From: an uncultured Spirochaetaceae bacterium
GTDB taxonomy: Bacteria; Spirochaetota; Spirochaetia; Sphaerochaetales; Sphaerochaetaceae
Assembly (NCBI GenBank): GCA_900315435.1
Contig: OMYY01000003.1
Coordinates: forward strand, 45,382-109,381
Direction: 5' to 3'
DNA: 64,000 bases
In this document: piece by piece, positions 19,309-28,930 of the stretch
Position numbering within the stretch: the stretch's first letter is position 1
Layout of the letters: each line of letters starts with the position of its first letter
Notes under the pieces: model-generated
The model's database searches: none
Told to the model about the DNA's origin: nothing
Seen by the model: only the letters and a program-made list of their open reading frames with translations
Translations under genes and position numbers: made by a program

Positions 19309-21195
19309 ATGCGTAAAACAATGCGACGAATTTGCATGAACATGATGCTGTGCACGTTGGCGTGCGCAACGATGTCTGCCCAAGGAATCAAGGAGCAGCC
19401 AGTGGAAAAGGCGGAAACCAGATTGTTGGAATCGGTAGTGCCAAAGGAACTTCCCAATGCGGAATCCATGGTCATCAACCGCGACGACTATTACGGACAA
19501 GTGATCGAGGGGTACTATCATTTTGATTGTGTGGTGTCGAAAGACCTCACGCGGAAGGCGAAATTCTACATTCCCCATGGAACGGTGTACAACCAGCCTA
19601 CCGTATTCGTAATGGTGCCATCCGGCGAGGATCCCTATCTGTTCTTGGTACAGAGCGGGTGGAAGGCTGTCTCCGATAAAGAGCTCCTTTCCATCGTCTT
19701 GATGGAAGATGACGGGAATGGATGGGGAGAAGATGACGTTTCGTACATCAACGAGTTGAACATTGATGTTTCCTATCGGCCGTTCTTCTGCGCGTTCTCT
19801 TCCAGCTTTTATGGAGTCGCCTATGGTCCGGACGCGTCATCCTCGTTGATGAAGCATGGGATGTTGAACCCGAAGAGCTGGGCCGGAATCGCGTTGGTCG
19901 GTACCGATGGTGTTGCCGCTGATCTTGTGCGGCAAGCGCAGAGCACTGATTCAAGGGTTCCCGGGATAAAGCAGAGCGAGGTGGAAATGCCGGTATGGAT
20001 TGTGTCTGAGTCCCGAAGCGAAGCTGTCGGCCGCCTCATCGATTTTTATCGTGCGGCAAATCACAGTATGTTGATTCCCGAACAGGTGGAGTTTGCCGAT
20101 GAGTTGTACCGGCCGCGCAGAGGAGGAACCGATGACAACCAATGGTGTGCCAATGTCTTGTACAGCGAGAAGGATTGGAAGACTTGCCTTGACGCCCAGT
20201 TCGCAGAGGACGTCTACCGAAAAGCGTTCCAAGGAGTGTATCGCTATCCGGGAGATGCGAATGGCGCGCTCCGGCGTAATGATGATATCTTTGTTCGCGG
20301 GTTCGAGAAGTTCGAGGAGAAGGTTCCGGGAGGAATGAAGGCCGATGGAAGCGATTTGTATACACGTGAGTGGTATGTGTATGTGGGCAAGCGTGTCGAT
20401 CGGACAAAAGCGGCACCGCTCGTGTTTGTGTTCCATGGAGCCGGAGGTTCTGGCAACGAGATCGCGGATCGGTCCGGATGGGCGCAAGTCGCGGATGACC
20501 GGGGCCTGATCATTGTCATGCCAACCGGGAGCCACATACGCAAGGTTCGGGAAGTGAGCAATATTCGTACCAATGAGTTGTTCCGTGCTATGTGGAATGT
20601 CTCGGGGGCGACGGAAGAACGTCCAAGCGATTTGTTGTTTGTCCGTTATCTGTACCAGTGGATGTGCGAACACTATCTCATCGACCAGAATAAGGTATAC
20701 GCAAGCGGCCAATCTTCCGGGGGAATGATGAGTTGGGCATGTGCGCGGGATCTCGGGGATATATTTGTTGCGGTAGCACCCATTTCCGCAAATGGCACTC
20801 TGACTGCAGTACCTGTACCGGATGAAGATGACCCGAAGGTCGCCATCATTGGATTCATCGGAGAACTGGATACTACGTTCAAGGGCGGATTCGGTGGAGA
20901 AGCGGCGCACGAGACGATAGACTACTGGACCAGGCGCAACGGATGTGTGCATGGTTGGGATGCGTATACGTATATGGATGGTGGGAAGAACTGCACATGC
21001 AAGAGTGACTTGTTTACCAACTATGTCTATGAAAACGCGCAAGGTGTTCCTATGGTCCGAGCCGTCGAGGTCGCGACGAAGACACACGCCATTTGGCCGA
21101 GTGAATGCTATGTGGCATGGGATGAATGCTTCTCTCATTTCACAAAGGACAAGGTGTCTGGAAAACTCTTCTTTGATGGCAAAGAGGTACAGTGA
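19309..21195 (+). CDS. Exported esterase, PHB-depolymerase / feruloyl-esterase-like
   Basis: A 628-residue protein with a signal peptide (MRKTMRRICMNMMLCTLACA, likely cleaved after ATMSA). About 300 residues of unassigned N-terminal region precede an alpha/beta-hydrolase of the LpqC/CE1 type. There VFVFHGAGGSGNE gives the oxyanion loop, YASGQSSGGMMSW the nucleophile serine, and a histidine near KTHAIWP may complete the triad. It probably removes acyl groups from polymers outside the cytoplasm, e.g. feruloyl or acetyl groups on plant polysaccharide. The ATG at 19309 has an excellent ribosome site. The word GATGCGTATACGTAT inside the gene encodes DAYTY. Confidence 0.75.
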   Translation: MRKTMRRICMNMMLCTLACATMSAQGIKEQPVEKAETRLLESVVPKELPNAESMVINRDDYYGQVIEGYYHFDCVVSKDLTRKAKFYIPHGTVYNQPTVFVMVPSGEDPYLFLVQSGWKAVSDKELLSIVLMEDDGNGWGEDDVSYINELNIDVSYRPFFCAFSSSFYGVAYGPDASSSLMKHGMLNPKSWAGIALVGTDGVAADLVRQAQSTDSRVPGIKQSEVEMPVWIVSESRSEAVGRLIDFYRAANHSMLIPEQVEFADELYRPRRGGTDDNQWCANVLYSEKDWKTCLDAQFAEDVYRKAFQGVYRYPGDANGALRRNDDIFVRGFEKFEEKVPGGMKADGSDLYTREWYVYVGKRVDRTKAAPLVFVFHGAGGSGNEIADRSGWAQVADDRGLIIVMPTGSHIRKVREVSNIRTNELFRAMWNVSGATEERPSDLLFVRYLYQWMCEHYLIDQNKVYASGQSSGGMMSWACARDLGDIFVAVAPISANGTLTAVPVPDEDDPKVAIIGFIGELDTTFKGGFGGEAAHETIDYWTRRNGCVHGWDAYTYMDGGKNCTCKSDLFTNYVYENAQGVPMVRAVEVATKTHAIWPSECYVAWDECFSHFTKDKVSGKLFFDGKEVQ

Positions 21196-21306
21196 GATGG
21201 AAAAGGAGGTGTCGACGGATCGTGGTTTGAATTTGACTGACACCTCCAATTTGGTTTCCCTTGGTTCCGCCTGGCGCTGACGGCGCAGAGGAAAACCGAT
21301 ATTTTT

Positions 21307-21336
21307 TTGGACTTGCGTTTCTCCTTGTCGTACAAT
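21307..21336 (+). promoter_or_regulatory. Promoter of the xylulokinase gene
   Basis: TTGGAC (21307-21312) and TACAAT (21331-21336) with an 18-bp spacer. Start of transcription near 21343 would leave a leader of only about 14 nt, just containing the ribosome site GGAAAGGAG. Confidence 0.55.
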
Positions 21337-21356
21337 GGTGCGGAAAGGAGAAATCC

Positions 21357-22856
21357 ATGAGTTTGTTTGCTGGTATTGATTGCGGAACCCAGAGCACCAA
21401 GGTGGTGGTGTACGACACGGAAACGAAGTCGATTGTCGCCCAAGGTTCCCATGCTTATCCCTTGGTCAGTCGGGATGACGGCTCGCGGGAACAGGAAGCT
21501 GCCTGGTTCACCGATGCTGTGGTCGACTGCTTCAACCAGATAGATCTGCCGGTCAGGCGGAAGGTGAAAGGGATTGGGGTTTCCGGCCAGCAACATGGGT
21601 TTGTTCCTTTGGACAAGGATGGCAACGTGATTGCGCCGGTCAAGCTCTGGTGCGATACTTCGACGGTTGCCGAATGCGACAGGCTGGCGGAAAAAGTCGG
21701 AGGGGCGGAGCAGGCCATAGCCCTGGTGGGCAATCAGTTCAAGACTGGTTTCACCGTCGGCAAGGTCTACGCCATGAAACTTCGGCATCCCGATCTCTGG
21801 GCACGGCTTGCCCATATCCTGTTGCCTCATGACTGGCTCAACTACTGGTTGACCGGCCGCTATGTGATGGAGCGGGGGGATGCGAGCGGTACGGCCATGT
21901 TCGATATCGTCCACCTTTGCTGGAGCCGGCCTGTCCTGGAGGCGATCGACCCTTCTGCGGATTGGGATTGCCTGCTTCCCGAATTGGTTTCCGACAACGA
22001 GGTGATAGGAACCGTTCGCCCGGATCTGGCGAGGGAACTCGGCCTTTCCTCTTCGGTGATTGTCTCTGCCGGTGGCGGAGACAACATGATGGCGGCCATC
22101 GGTACTGGTTGTGTGGAAAAGGGGGCCATGACGGTCAGCATGGGCACGAGCGGTACCGTCTTTGCCTATAGCGATGCACCAATTGCCGATGAGACGGGAG
22201 CCCTTTCCGGCTTTTGCAGTTCGAACAACGGGTACCTGCCGTTGATGTGCACGATGAACTGCACGATCGCCACCGAGCAGATCCGCTCCCTTTTCGGCAT
22301 GACGATTGCGGAGTTGAACAGCCTTGCCGGCAGTGAGGCTATCGGTAGTCAGGGAGTCTCGGTCCTTCCCTATTTCAATGGGGAACGGACTCCTGACTTC
22401 CCCTATGGCAAGGCGGTCTTTGCAGGCTTCGACACCACCAACTGCTCAAAGGCGACCCTTGCCCGCGCGGCCATGGAAAGCGCGGTCTTTTCCTTGATGG
22501 ACGGGGTGGACGCATTTCGGGCGAAAGCGATGGTTCCAAGCCGGATTCTGCTGACCGGTGGCGGTGCGAAGAGCCCGCTGTGGAGGCAGATGGTCAGTGA
22601 CGTGTTTGGTGTCCCGGTCTCGATCAGCACGATAGGGGAGAGCGCAGCCCTCGGTGGGGCGCTGCAGGCGCTATGGGCGAGCGGGGAAGAGGGGGACGAC
22701 CTGGCTGCCATCTGCAAGCGCCATGTTGCCTTGGACTCGGCATCGGGATGCGTGCCGGATCCGGACGCTGCCAAAGCGTACCAAGCGGCGTTGCAACGTT
22801 TCCGAAGCTATCAGACGGCTCTGGCGCCTCTGTTCCGTTACAAGGGAAAGCCCTGA
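21357..22856 (+). CDS. xylB: Xylulokinase
   Basis: A 499-residue FGGY-family sugar kinase. The N-terminal ATPase fold starts AGIDCGTQSTKVVVYD. The motif GVSGQQHGFVPLD is characteristic of xylulokinases, and MTVSMGTSGTVFAY and ILLTGGGAKSPLWRQM are the FGGY C-terminal signatures. It phosphorylates D-xylulose to enter the pentose phosphate pathway, and would handle xylose released by the GH31 enzyme 14 kb upstream. The start at 21357 is chosen from the ribosome site and homologous N-terminus. No xylA or transporter lies beside it; the next gene is convergent and overlaps by 19 bp. Confidence 0.93.
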   Translation: MSLFAGIDCGTQSTKVVVYDTETKSIVAQGSHAYPLVSRDDGSREQEAAWFTDAVVDCFNQIDLPVRRKVKGIGVSGQQHGFVPLDKDGNVIAPVKLWCDTSTVAECDRLAEKVGGAEQAIALVGNQFKTGFTVGKVYAMKLRHPDLWARLAHILLPHDWLNYWLTGRYVMERGDASGTAMFDIVHLCWSRPVLEAIDPSADWDCLLPELVSDNEVIGTVRPDLARELGLSSSVIVSAGGGDNMMAAIGTGCVEKGAMTVSMGTSGTVFAYSDAPIADETGALSGFCSSNNGYLPLMCTMNCTIATEQIRSLFGMTIAELNSLAGSEAIGSQGVSVLPYFNGERTPDFPYGKAVFAGFDTTNCSKATLARAAMESAVFSLMDGVDAFRAKAMVPSRILLTGGGAKSPLWRQMVSDVFGVPVSISTIGESAALGGALQALWASGEEGDDLAAICKRHVALDSASGCVPDPDAAKAYQAALQRFRSYQTALAPLFRYKGKP

Positions 22857-24460
22857 TACGTGTCCAGCCAGCTGAGGTCTTCCTTGGTGTGGGCGTCAAG
22901 CAGTTCGAGTTCGTCCTTTCTCCACGTGGAGAAGGATGCCTCGCATGCTTGGCGGATTTGGGTTTTGATGGTGTCCCTCTGTCCGATGAGCGTCTGGGTG
23001 TAGGTCTGGACCAGTTGGTCCTGCCTGCTTTGGCTGCGGAGCAGGTCGATGGTGGTTCCTGCCAGAGCTCCCAGCCCACCGAAGATCAGGTTGTCCAGTG
23101 GGCCGGGCAAGACGCCGATGAAAAACCCGCTGGTAGCTCCAAGGGCGGTACTGCCAACCAGAATCAAGCCATCTTTCCGGGTCTCTCCTGCAATGTTTCC
23201 CTTGGCCTCGGCCAAGGGAAAACTGGCAGTGAGCTCATGATCCAGCGCCGTAAGGTCGATTGATTCCAGGTTGGGACTTGCCGCATAGAGACTGGCAATC
23301 GTGCGATGGAAATCGGTGCGGTTCAGGTTGACCTGATAGCTGAAATTGGTAAACCGTTCCTGGAGGGCGCGCCGTAGCTGGTCGGGGGTGAAGACTTCTT
23401 CCTCGAATGCCGCCTGGATTTCCTCCGCCATCATCTCCTTTCCCTCCCTGTCGTAACTTTCCTGGCTCCTGCTTGGAACGAAAAGGCCTTTTGCCCGGCT
23501 TGCGATGCGCATCGCCTCCATCCGGAGTGTCCATGCCGACCGGTTCATGATGGAACGTGCCGTGTATAGCCGCTTTGCGAAGGCTGGCAACCTGAACAGA
23601 TAGCTTTCGTAAAGCCGGTCGATCTGCAAGAGCAAATCATCAAGGTCCGCAGAATCGTTCTGTCCCAGCACCTCGATCCGGCTGGCGGCACTTTGCTTCA
23701 CCAGGTCGGCCTCCTGTTTGGCGATGGTGGCATGGCTTGGAGCGCCCAGTTGCTCCAGCTTGTCCACGAGATGCGGATACCCGGCATGTTGGGCGTATTT
23801 GCTGGCGTCCCATCCATAGACATCCATCTCCCGGGGATCGATACCTCTTGCGACCAGCAAGGCGAGCACCTCGTCGCTTGCCCCTTTGTCCGCTGCCCAG
23901 TGCAGGGCGTTGCGGTTTTCCCTGTCGAGCACATGGACGTTCGCCCCAGCGTCAATCAGGGCATTGACCGTATCCGCAGACGCATGCCCCGCCATCGCCC
24001 TATGGAGCAACGAGGTTCCTGTTTCCGGGTCGAACGCCTCTGTATCCAGCCCATGGCCGGCCAGCAGGGCGACCATTCCGCTCTGGTCGTTGGCGACGGC
24101 CCATTCCAACAGGCTTTTCCCTTGGAAAAGGATATGCACGTCGGCGCCTTCCCTGATTGCGGATTCCACTGCTTTGGCATCCTCCTTGTGGAGTGCTTCG
24201 GCAAGCTCGGCATTCAGGTCTCTGGCTCGGGGCGGGGATGCAGGTTGCGTGGCTCTGGCGGCCTGTTCATGCGTGATTTGGACAGGTTCCTGTCCCGCCG
24301 GGGCCGGTTGCGTGTTGCTTACCACTAGCAGGGAGGCGGCGAAGCCCCCGAGGGCGCAGAGAATGCCGAAGGCGATTTTCTCCCTCAGTGGGAATGCATG
24401 CTTTCGGGGAAACTGAAGGATTTTCTCCTCTTCGTTTTTTCGTACGGTGTTGTCCTGCAT
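22838..24460 (-). CDS. Ankyrin-repeat membrane-anchored protein of unknown function
   Basis: A 540-residue protein. A short cytoplasmic N-terminus is followed by one membrane span (about 29-47, FGILCALGGFAASLLVV). After a proline/alanine linker come four or so ankyrin repeats (about 110-245; e.g. GTSLLHRAMAGHA and ENRNALHWAADKG). A charged helical region follows, and a glycine-rich hydrophobic stretch near 420-465 (ATSGFFIGVLPG) could insert in a membrane. Ankyrin repeats mediate protein contacts. No operon partner; its 3' end overlaps xylB convergently. The function is not known. Confidence 0.75.
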   Translation of the reverse strand: MQDNTVRKNEEEKILQFPRKHAFPLREKIAFGILCALGGFAASLLVVSNTQPAPAGQEPVQITHEQAARATQPASPPRARDLNAELAEALHKEDAKAVESAIREGADVHILFQGKSLLEWAVANDQSGMVALLAGHGLDTEAFDPETGTSLLHRAMAGHASADTVNALIDAGANVHVLDRENRNALHWAADKGASDEVLALLVARGIDPREMDVYGWDASKYAQHAGYPHLVDKLEQLGAPSHATIAKQEADLVKQSAASRIEVLGQNDSADLDDLLLQIDRLYESYLFRLPAFAKRLYTARSIMNRSAWTLRMEAMRIASRAKGLFVPSRSQESYDREGKEMMAEEIQAAFEEEVFTPDQLRRALQERFTNFSYQVNLNRTDFHRTIASLYAASPNLESIDLTALDHELTASFPLAEAKGNIAGETRKDGLILVGSTALGATSGFFIGVLPGPLDNLIFGGLGALAGTTIDLLRSQSRQDQLVQTYTQTLIGQRDTIKTQIRQACEASFSTWRKDELELLDAHTKEDLSWLDTYQGFPL

Positions 24461-24492
24461 GAAGGTAGTCTACCACTGGCAGGAGGAATACG

Positions 24493-24520
24493 AAAAGCGG
24501 GAAGCCGTCCGGCCTCCCGC
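24493..24520 (-). terminator. Intrinsic terminator of the efflux operon
   Basis: On the minus strand an 11-bp stem with one mismatch (24510-24520 with 24497-24507) and a two-base loop is followed by TTTT (24496-24493). It lies 21 bases past the stop of the last efflux gene. Confidence 0.75.
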
Positions 24521-24541
24521 CCGTGATGGAGAGAACCCTTT

Positions 24542-24829
24542 TCAGAGAGGTTCGCAGTCGGTGACGAACCCTGCGATGCCTTCGTCGGGGAACTGGGTGC
24601 GCAGGTATTCGACAATCTGCCTGATGGACTCGACCTCGTCGTCGTCCACGATCATCATGTAGTGGACGTTCTCCTGCGGCCAGGTGTCATCGGCCATCTT
24701 GGGAATGGTGTTTCCTTTTCCCATGACCCCGACGCTTTTGGTGAAATGCTGGCCAACCTCCCGGACTTCGCACAAACGGGAGAAATCCTCATCGATGGCT
24801 TGGCTCAGAATGATTTCCAATTTCTTCAT
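24542..24829 (-). CDS. PG0541-like transporter-associated small protein
   Basis: A 95-residue protein with a PII-like ferredoxin-fold pattern: an initial strand MKKLEIILSQAIDED, then a loop GVMGKGNTIPKMADDTWP, and an ending strand GIAGFVTDC. It matches the PG0541 type of small proteins repeatedly found encoded beside RND pumps. The gene overlaps the RND gene by 4 bp (start 24829, upstream stop 24826) and closes the operon. By analogy with PII proteins it could modulate the transporter, but no function has been shown that I know of. Confidence 0.75.
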   Translation of the reverse strand: MKKLEIILSQAIDEDFSRLCEVREVGQHFTKSVGVMGKGNTIPKMADDTWPQENVHYMMIVDDDEVESIRQIVEYLRTQFPDEGIAGFVTDCEPL

Positions 24830-27800
24830 TTGGTTTCCTCTCCTTTGGCGAGCATGCTCGCATTGGCGAAATCGGTTTCAAGTTGTTGCCTTTCCTTCTG
24901 CAGCCGCTTGTTCCGGCGCTTTTCCGCACCTTTGAAGAAGGTGTAGTAGAGGACCGGCATCAGCAGCAGGGTCATGGCGGAACCGAAGGTCATGCCGCCC
25001 AGGACCGTCTGTCCGATCGGCTGCATCTGGGCCGAGCCTTCGCCACTGTTGAACGCCATGGGAATCAGGGCGAGCACGGTGGTCAGGGTCGACATCAGGA
25101 TTGGGCGGAGTCTGCTCTTCGCGGCGCGCACACAGGCTTCCTCGATGTTGTAGCCACGCCGCTGCAGGAGTCCCGTGTAGTCTACCAGCACAATGCCGTT
25201 GTTGACGATGGTGCCGACAAGGACGAGCAGACCGACAACGGTGATGACGTTGAAGGTGCTCCCCATCAACAGGTAGATCCAGACGACGCCGATAAGGGCG
25301 AGCGGAATCGTGAAGAAGATGATGAACGGCTTCAGGAAGGACTCGAACTGGCTTGCCATGACCGCATAGACCAGGATGATGGCGACGGTGATGATCTTGA
25401 TGAAGACACTAATGGCTGTCATCATGTCGTCGTAGTCGCCACCTGCCTCGATCAGAAGGTCGTCGGTAAGCGGGATGTTCTCGTCGATCAGCTTGTCGAT
25501 CGCCCCTTGGGCGGTGCTGACCGCCACGCCAGGCTGCCACTGGCCGGTAATCGTCACGATGAAGGACTGGTCCTCGCGGGCGATGGAGAGCGGCGAACGG
25601 GTCTCCTCGTAATGGGCGAAGGAAGAAAGCGGGACCTTCGCGCCACTGGAAGTGGTCACTTCAAGGGAATCGAGGTCCATCAGCCGGGTGTTCTCGCTCT
25701 TCGGCGTGCTGACGACGATGTCGACATCGTCGCTGCCAAGGCTGATGCGCCCGAAGGTCGTGCCGTTGACCTGCGCACGCAGCTCCGCGTTGACACCGCT
25801 GACGGTCAGGCCGAGCATGTACATGCGTTCGCGGTCGTAGACGATCTGCGCCTCGGGCAGACCCTCCTTCAAGTCGCTCTCGATGTCGTAGATGTAGTCG
25901 CCTGCCTGCGCGTTGAGCACGTCGAGCACCTTCCGGCTGGTTTCGCGGGCCAGATCCAGGTTGCTGCTCTTGATCTTCAGCTTCATGCCGCTGGAGGAAG
26001 AACCCGCGGACTGGCTGTTGTTGACGGTGATCGTGGCCTGGGGGAACTGCTTTGCCAGCTCGGGAAGCTTGCGCTTGGTGGTCGTCACCGTATCGTCCCC
26101 TGGCTGTGCCTCCTTCGAGGAGGGGAACATCACATAGATCGAGCCGATGTAGGAACCACTGGAACCCATGGTCATCATGCCGCTGCCATCGGTGCCCATC
26201 ATGATCTTGGTGCCCTTGATGTTGTCGGCGAGCAGGTCCATGAATCCAGTGATCACCTTGTCGGTCTCCTCCAAGGCGGTACCCTGAGGCAGCTCGATGC
26301 TGATGGACATCTGGTTCTCGATTGATTCCGGCATGTAGTTGAAACCAACCTTGGTGCCTGCCTGGATGGTAACGAAGGCGAGGGCTGCCAGAATGCCGAG
26401 GAACAGGATCTTGTGGTGCAGGTTGAAGCGTACAATGGCGCCATAGGCGTTGTCCATCTTCTCCTGGAAGGCGTCGACACCCCTCTGCAGCAGGTTGCGC
26501 TTGCGCAGGTCTCCCAGCTTCAGGTACTTGCTGGTGAGTACCGGCACCAGCATCATGGCGACCAAGAGCGAGCAGGTCAGCGAGAAGCAGATGGTGAAGG
26601 CGAGTCCCTTGAAGACGTCACCGATCAGGCCGAGCTCCCTGCCGTACATCAGCATCGGCAGGTAGACGCAGATGGAAGTGAGGGTGGAGCCGATGATGGA
26701 CATGATCATCTCTTCACTGCCGAGAATCGAGGCGACGGTGATTTTCGTTCCCCGTTGCCGGTAGTTGAAGATGTTCTCCAAGACGACGATGGAGTTGTCC
26801 ACCAGCATGCCGACGCCGAGGGTCAGGCCTGCCAAGGTCATCAGATTCAGCGTCAGGCCGGAGAAGTACATGGCTCCCAGGGTGATGCAGAGCGAAGTGG
26901 GGATGGCCAGGGCGATGATCAGCGTGCTCTTGAAGTTCGCGAGGAACAGGAACAGGACGATGACCGCCAGCAGGATGCCTTCGTACAGCGACTCCGCGAC
27001 GCTGGCGATGGACTCCTCGATGGTATCGGAGGAGTTGTATGCCTCGCTGATCTTGACGGAATTGGGAATCATGCCCTCGATTTCAGGCAATGCGGCACGC
27101 ACGCTATGGACGACGCCGACGGTATTCGAACCGCTGGTCTTGGTCACCATCAGGGCGACGGAAGGCTTGCCGTTGACGTAGGCGTTGCTCGTCGGATCCT
27201 TGAAGGAGTCGGTGATGGTGGCGATGTCCTTCAACAGGACGCGGTGGACCGTGCCGGTGGCGTCGGGCTTGTATGCCACGACGACATCACCAATCTGGTC
27301 GATCGTATCGTAGGTGCCATCGGTGGTGATGGACCAGTCGAGGCCGTTCTCGACGATGGAACCGATTGCGGTGTTGACGTTCTGTGCGGCAATCATCTGG
27401 CCGACCGAGGTGATCGAGAGGTCCATGGCGGCGAGATTCTCTTTGGAGACCTCGACGCGTACCGCTCTCTCACGGCCACCCATGACGGAGACGGATGCGA
27501 CGCCATCGAGCTGCTGCAGGCGGGGCTTGACGGTGTCGTTGCCCAGCGTCCGCAGCTCTTCTGCGCTCATGTCGTCACTGCTCATGGCAAGCACGATGAT
27601 CGGCATCATGTTGAGGTCGATCTTCATGATCGTCGGGCTGTCCGCGTCATCGGGCAGGTAGCCGCGGACCATGTCGATGCGGTCCCTGATGGTACCGGTC
27701 GCCTCGCTCATGTTGGTGTCGGTGGTGAATTCCAGCATGATCATGCTCGAACCCTTGCTCGAGGTGCTGGTGATATGCTTCAGGCCGGAGATGCCGGACA

Positions 27801-28011
27801 AAGAACTTTCCAGAGTCTCGGTCACCTTTTCCTCAACCTCGCTCGGCGAGGCGTTGGTGTAGGTCGTGGAAACCAGGACGTAGGGAATGTTCATCTCGGG
27901 CATCAGGTCCAGCGGAAGGCTGGTTGCCGAATAGACACCCAAGGCCGTGAGGACCAGAAAGAGGATCAGCATCATGGTCGGGTGTTTGACTGAGTATTTG
28001 GATACAGACAT
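24826..28011 (-). CDS. RND-family efflux pump, inner-membrane transporter
   Basis: A 1061-residue AcrB/HAE1-like pump using the proton gradient. The first membrane helix is near residues 11-30 and large porter loops follow. The conserved helix GVGMLVDNSIVVLENIF, the duplicated second half with VGTIVNNGIVLVDYTG, and GLTLGV are all typical. It would form a tripartite pump with the adaptor and TolC encoded upstream in the same operon, spacing 18 bp. The substrate may be drugs, bile-like compounds or lipids. The start at 28011 follows AAGGAAGGAGC. Confidence 0.95.
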   Translation of the reverse strand: MSVSKYSVKHPTMMLILFLVLTALGVYSATSLPLDLMPEMNIPYVLVSTTYTNASPSEVEEKVTETLESSLSGISGLKHITSTSSKGSSMIMLEFTTDTNMSEATGTIRDRIDMVRGYLPDDADSPTIMKIDLNMMPIIVLAMSSDDMSAEELRTLGNDTVKPRLQQLDGVASVSVMGGRERAVRVEVSKENLAAMDLSITSVGQMIAAQNVNTAIGSIVENGLDWSITTDGTYDTIDQIGDVVVAYKPDATGTVHRVLLKDIATITDSFKDPTSNAYVNGKPSVALMVTKTSGSNTVGVVHSVRAALPEIEGMIPNSVKISEAYNSSDTIEESIASVAESLYEGILLAVIVLFLFLANFKSTLIIALAIPTSLCITLGAMYFSGLTLNLMTLAGLTLGVGMLVDNSIVVLENIFNYRQRGTKITVASILGSEEMIMSIIGSTLTSICVYLPMLMYGRELGLIGDVFKGLAFTICFSLTCSLLVAMMLVPVLTSKYLKLGDLRKRNLLQRGVDAFQEKMDNAYGAIVRFNLHHKILFLGILAALAFVTIQAGTKVGFNYMPESIENQMSISIELPQGTALEETDKVITGFMDLLADNIKGTKIMMGTDGSGMMTMGSSGSYIGSIYVMFPSSKEAQPGDDTVTTTKRKLPELAKQFPQATITVNNSQSAGSSSSGMKLKIKSSNLDLARETSRKVLDVLNAQAGDYIYDIESDLKEGLPEAQIVYDRERMYMLGLTVSGVNAELRAQVNGTTFGRISLGSDDVDIVVSTPKSENTRLMDLDSLEVTTSSGAKVPLSSFAHYEETRSPLSIAREDQSFIVTITGQWQPGVAVSTAQGAIDKLIDENIPLTDDLLIEAGGDYDDMMTAISVFIKIITVAIILVYAVMASQFESFLKPFIIFFTIPLALIGVVWIYLLMGSTFNVITVVGLLVLVGTIVNNGIVLVDYTGLLQRRGYNIEEACVRAAKSRLRPILMSTLTTVLALIPMAFNSGEGSAQMQPIGQTVLGGMTFGSAMTLLLMPVLYYTFFKGAEKRRNKRLQKERQQLETDFANASMLAKGEETK

Positions 28012-28029
28012 CTACAGCTCCTTCCTTGC

Positions 28030-28920
28030 TTAGAGCACGTTGACAGGGGTGCCGTCGGAAAGTTGCGAGATACCGGCGACCACCACCTGGTCTCCCGCGT
28101 CGACTCCCTCAAGAATCTGGACCTTGCCATCCGCCTCGATGCCGGTCTTGACCGGTACCTTGTGGGCGATTCCGTCTCTGGCGATGAAGACCGCACTGCC
28201 GCTTATGGCGTTGCTGGGCACCAGAATGGCGTCGTCAGCCTCGTCCAGCAGGACGTTGACGCGGGCGTACATGCCGCTGATTACCTGCCCGCCATCGTCA
28301 TCCAGCTTGATGGTCACCTCACGGGTACGGGTCGAGGTGTTCAATGTCGCCCCGAGCTTGACGATGGTGGCGCGGAAGACCTGCCCGGGGAACGCGTCGA
28401 AGGAAACGTCGACCTTGCCTCCGAGCTTGGCGGCGTAGAGCAACCGCTCTGCGACGTCGAACTTGATTTCCAGGTTGTCGGTGCTGATGACCGTGCCGAT
28501 CGGTTGTCCGATGGCAGCCTGGGCGCCCAGCTGGGTATTGACGACGCTGACCGTACCGTCGATCGGACTCTTGATTTCGGTCGGCTGGTAGCGCATGCCC
28601 GCCTTGGATTGGTCGATTCTCGCGACCACCTGGTCCTTCTTGACCACGTCGCCCTCCTCGATCAGCAGTTCCTTGACCTCTCCGCTGGTGGTGGGGATGA
28701 TGCTCTTGGTGTCATGGGGCACCACATCACCGCCGAAACTGCGGTAGGAGGCGATATGTCCCTGGGTGGCGGTGGCTACCTGGACGGTAACCGTTTTCGC
28801 CACTTCGGCCGCTGGAGTCTCGGCTTGGACCGTTTCTCCCTTCTGGGTGAGCTTGCTGCATCCAGCCATCGTCAGGGACAGCAAAGCGGCCCCCATGATC
28901 ATCATAGTCTTGTGTTTCAT
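28030..28920 (-). CDS. RND efflux periplasmic adaptor lipoprotein
   Basis: A 296-residue membrane-fusion protein. The signal peptide ends in a lipobox (SLTMAGC), so the mature protein is probably lipid-anchored. The biotinyl-lipoyl halves are recognisable around GEVKELLIEEGDVVKKDQV and IKSPIDGTVSVVNTQLG, followed by a beta-barrel and a membrane-proximal domain ending in GTPVNVL. It bridges the pump and TolC. The ATG at 28920 has the site TAAGGAGACG; an upstream in-frame extension is discarded for lack of a signal peptide. Confidence 0.94.
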   Translation of the reverse strand: MKHKTMMIMGAALLSLTMAGCSKLTQKGETVQAETPAAEVAKTVTVQVATATQGHIASYRSFGGDVVPHDTKSIIPTTSGEVKELLIEEGDVVKKDQVVARIDQSKAGMRYQPTEIKSPIDGTVSVVNTQLGAQAAIGQPIGTVISTDNLEIKFDVAERLLYAAKLGGKVDVSFDAFPGQVFRATIVKLGATLNTSTRTREVTIKLDDDGGQVISGMYARVNVLLDEADDAILVPSNAISGSAVFIARDGIAHKVPVKTGIEADGKVQILEGVDAGDQVVVAGISQLSDGTPVNVL

Positions 28921-28930
28921 ATACGTCTCC

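Noticed and set aside
26413..27993. Long open frame (over 500 codons) antisense to the RND pump gene
   Set aside because: Its translation is low-complexity (Asp, Gly, Gln, His rich) as expected from the complement of a G+C-rich gene, with no ribosome site or family match; the RND gene on the other strand is unambiguous.
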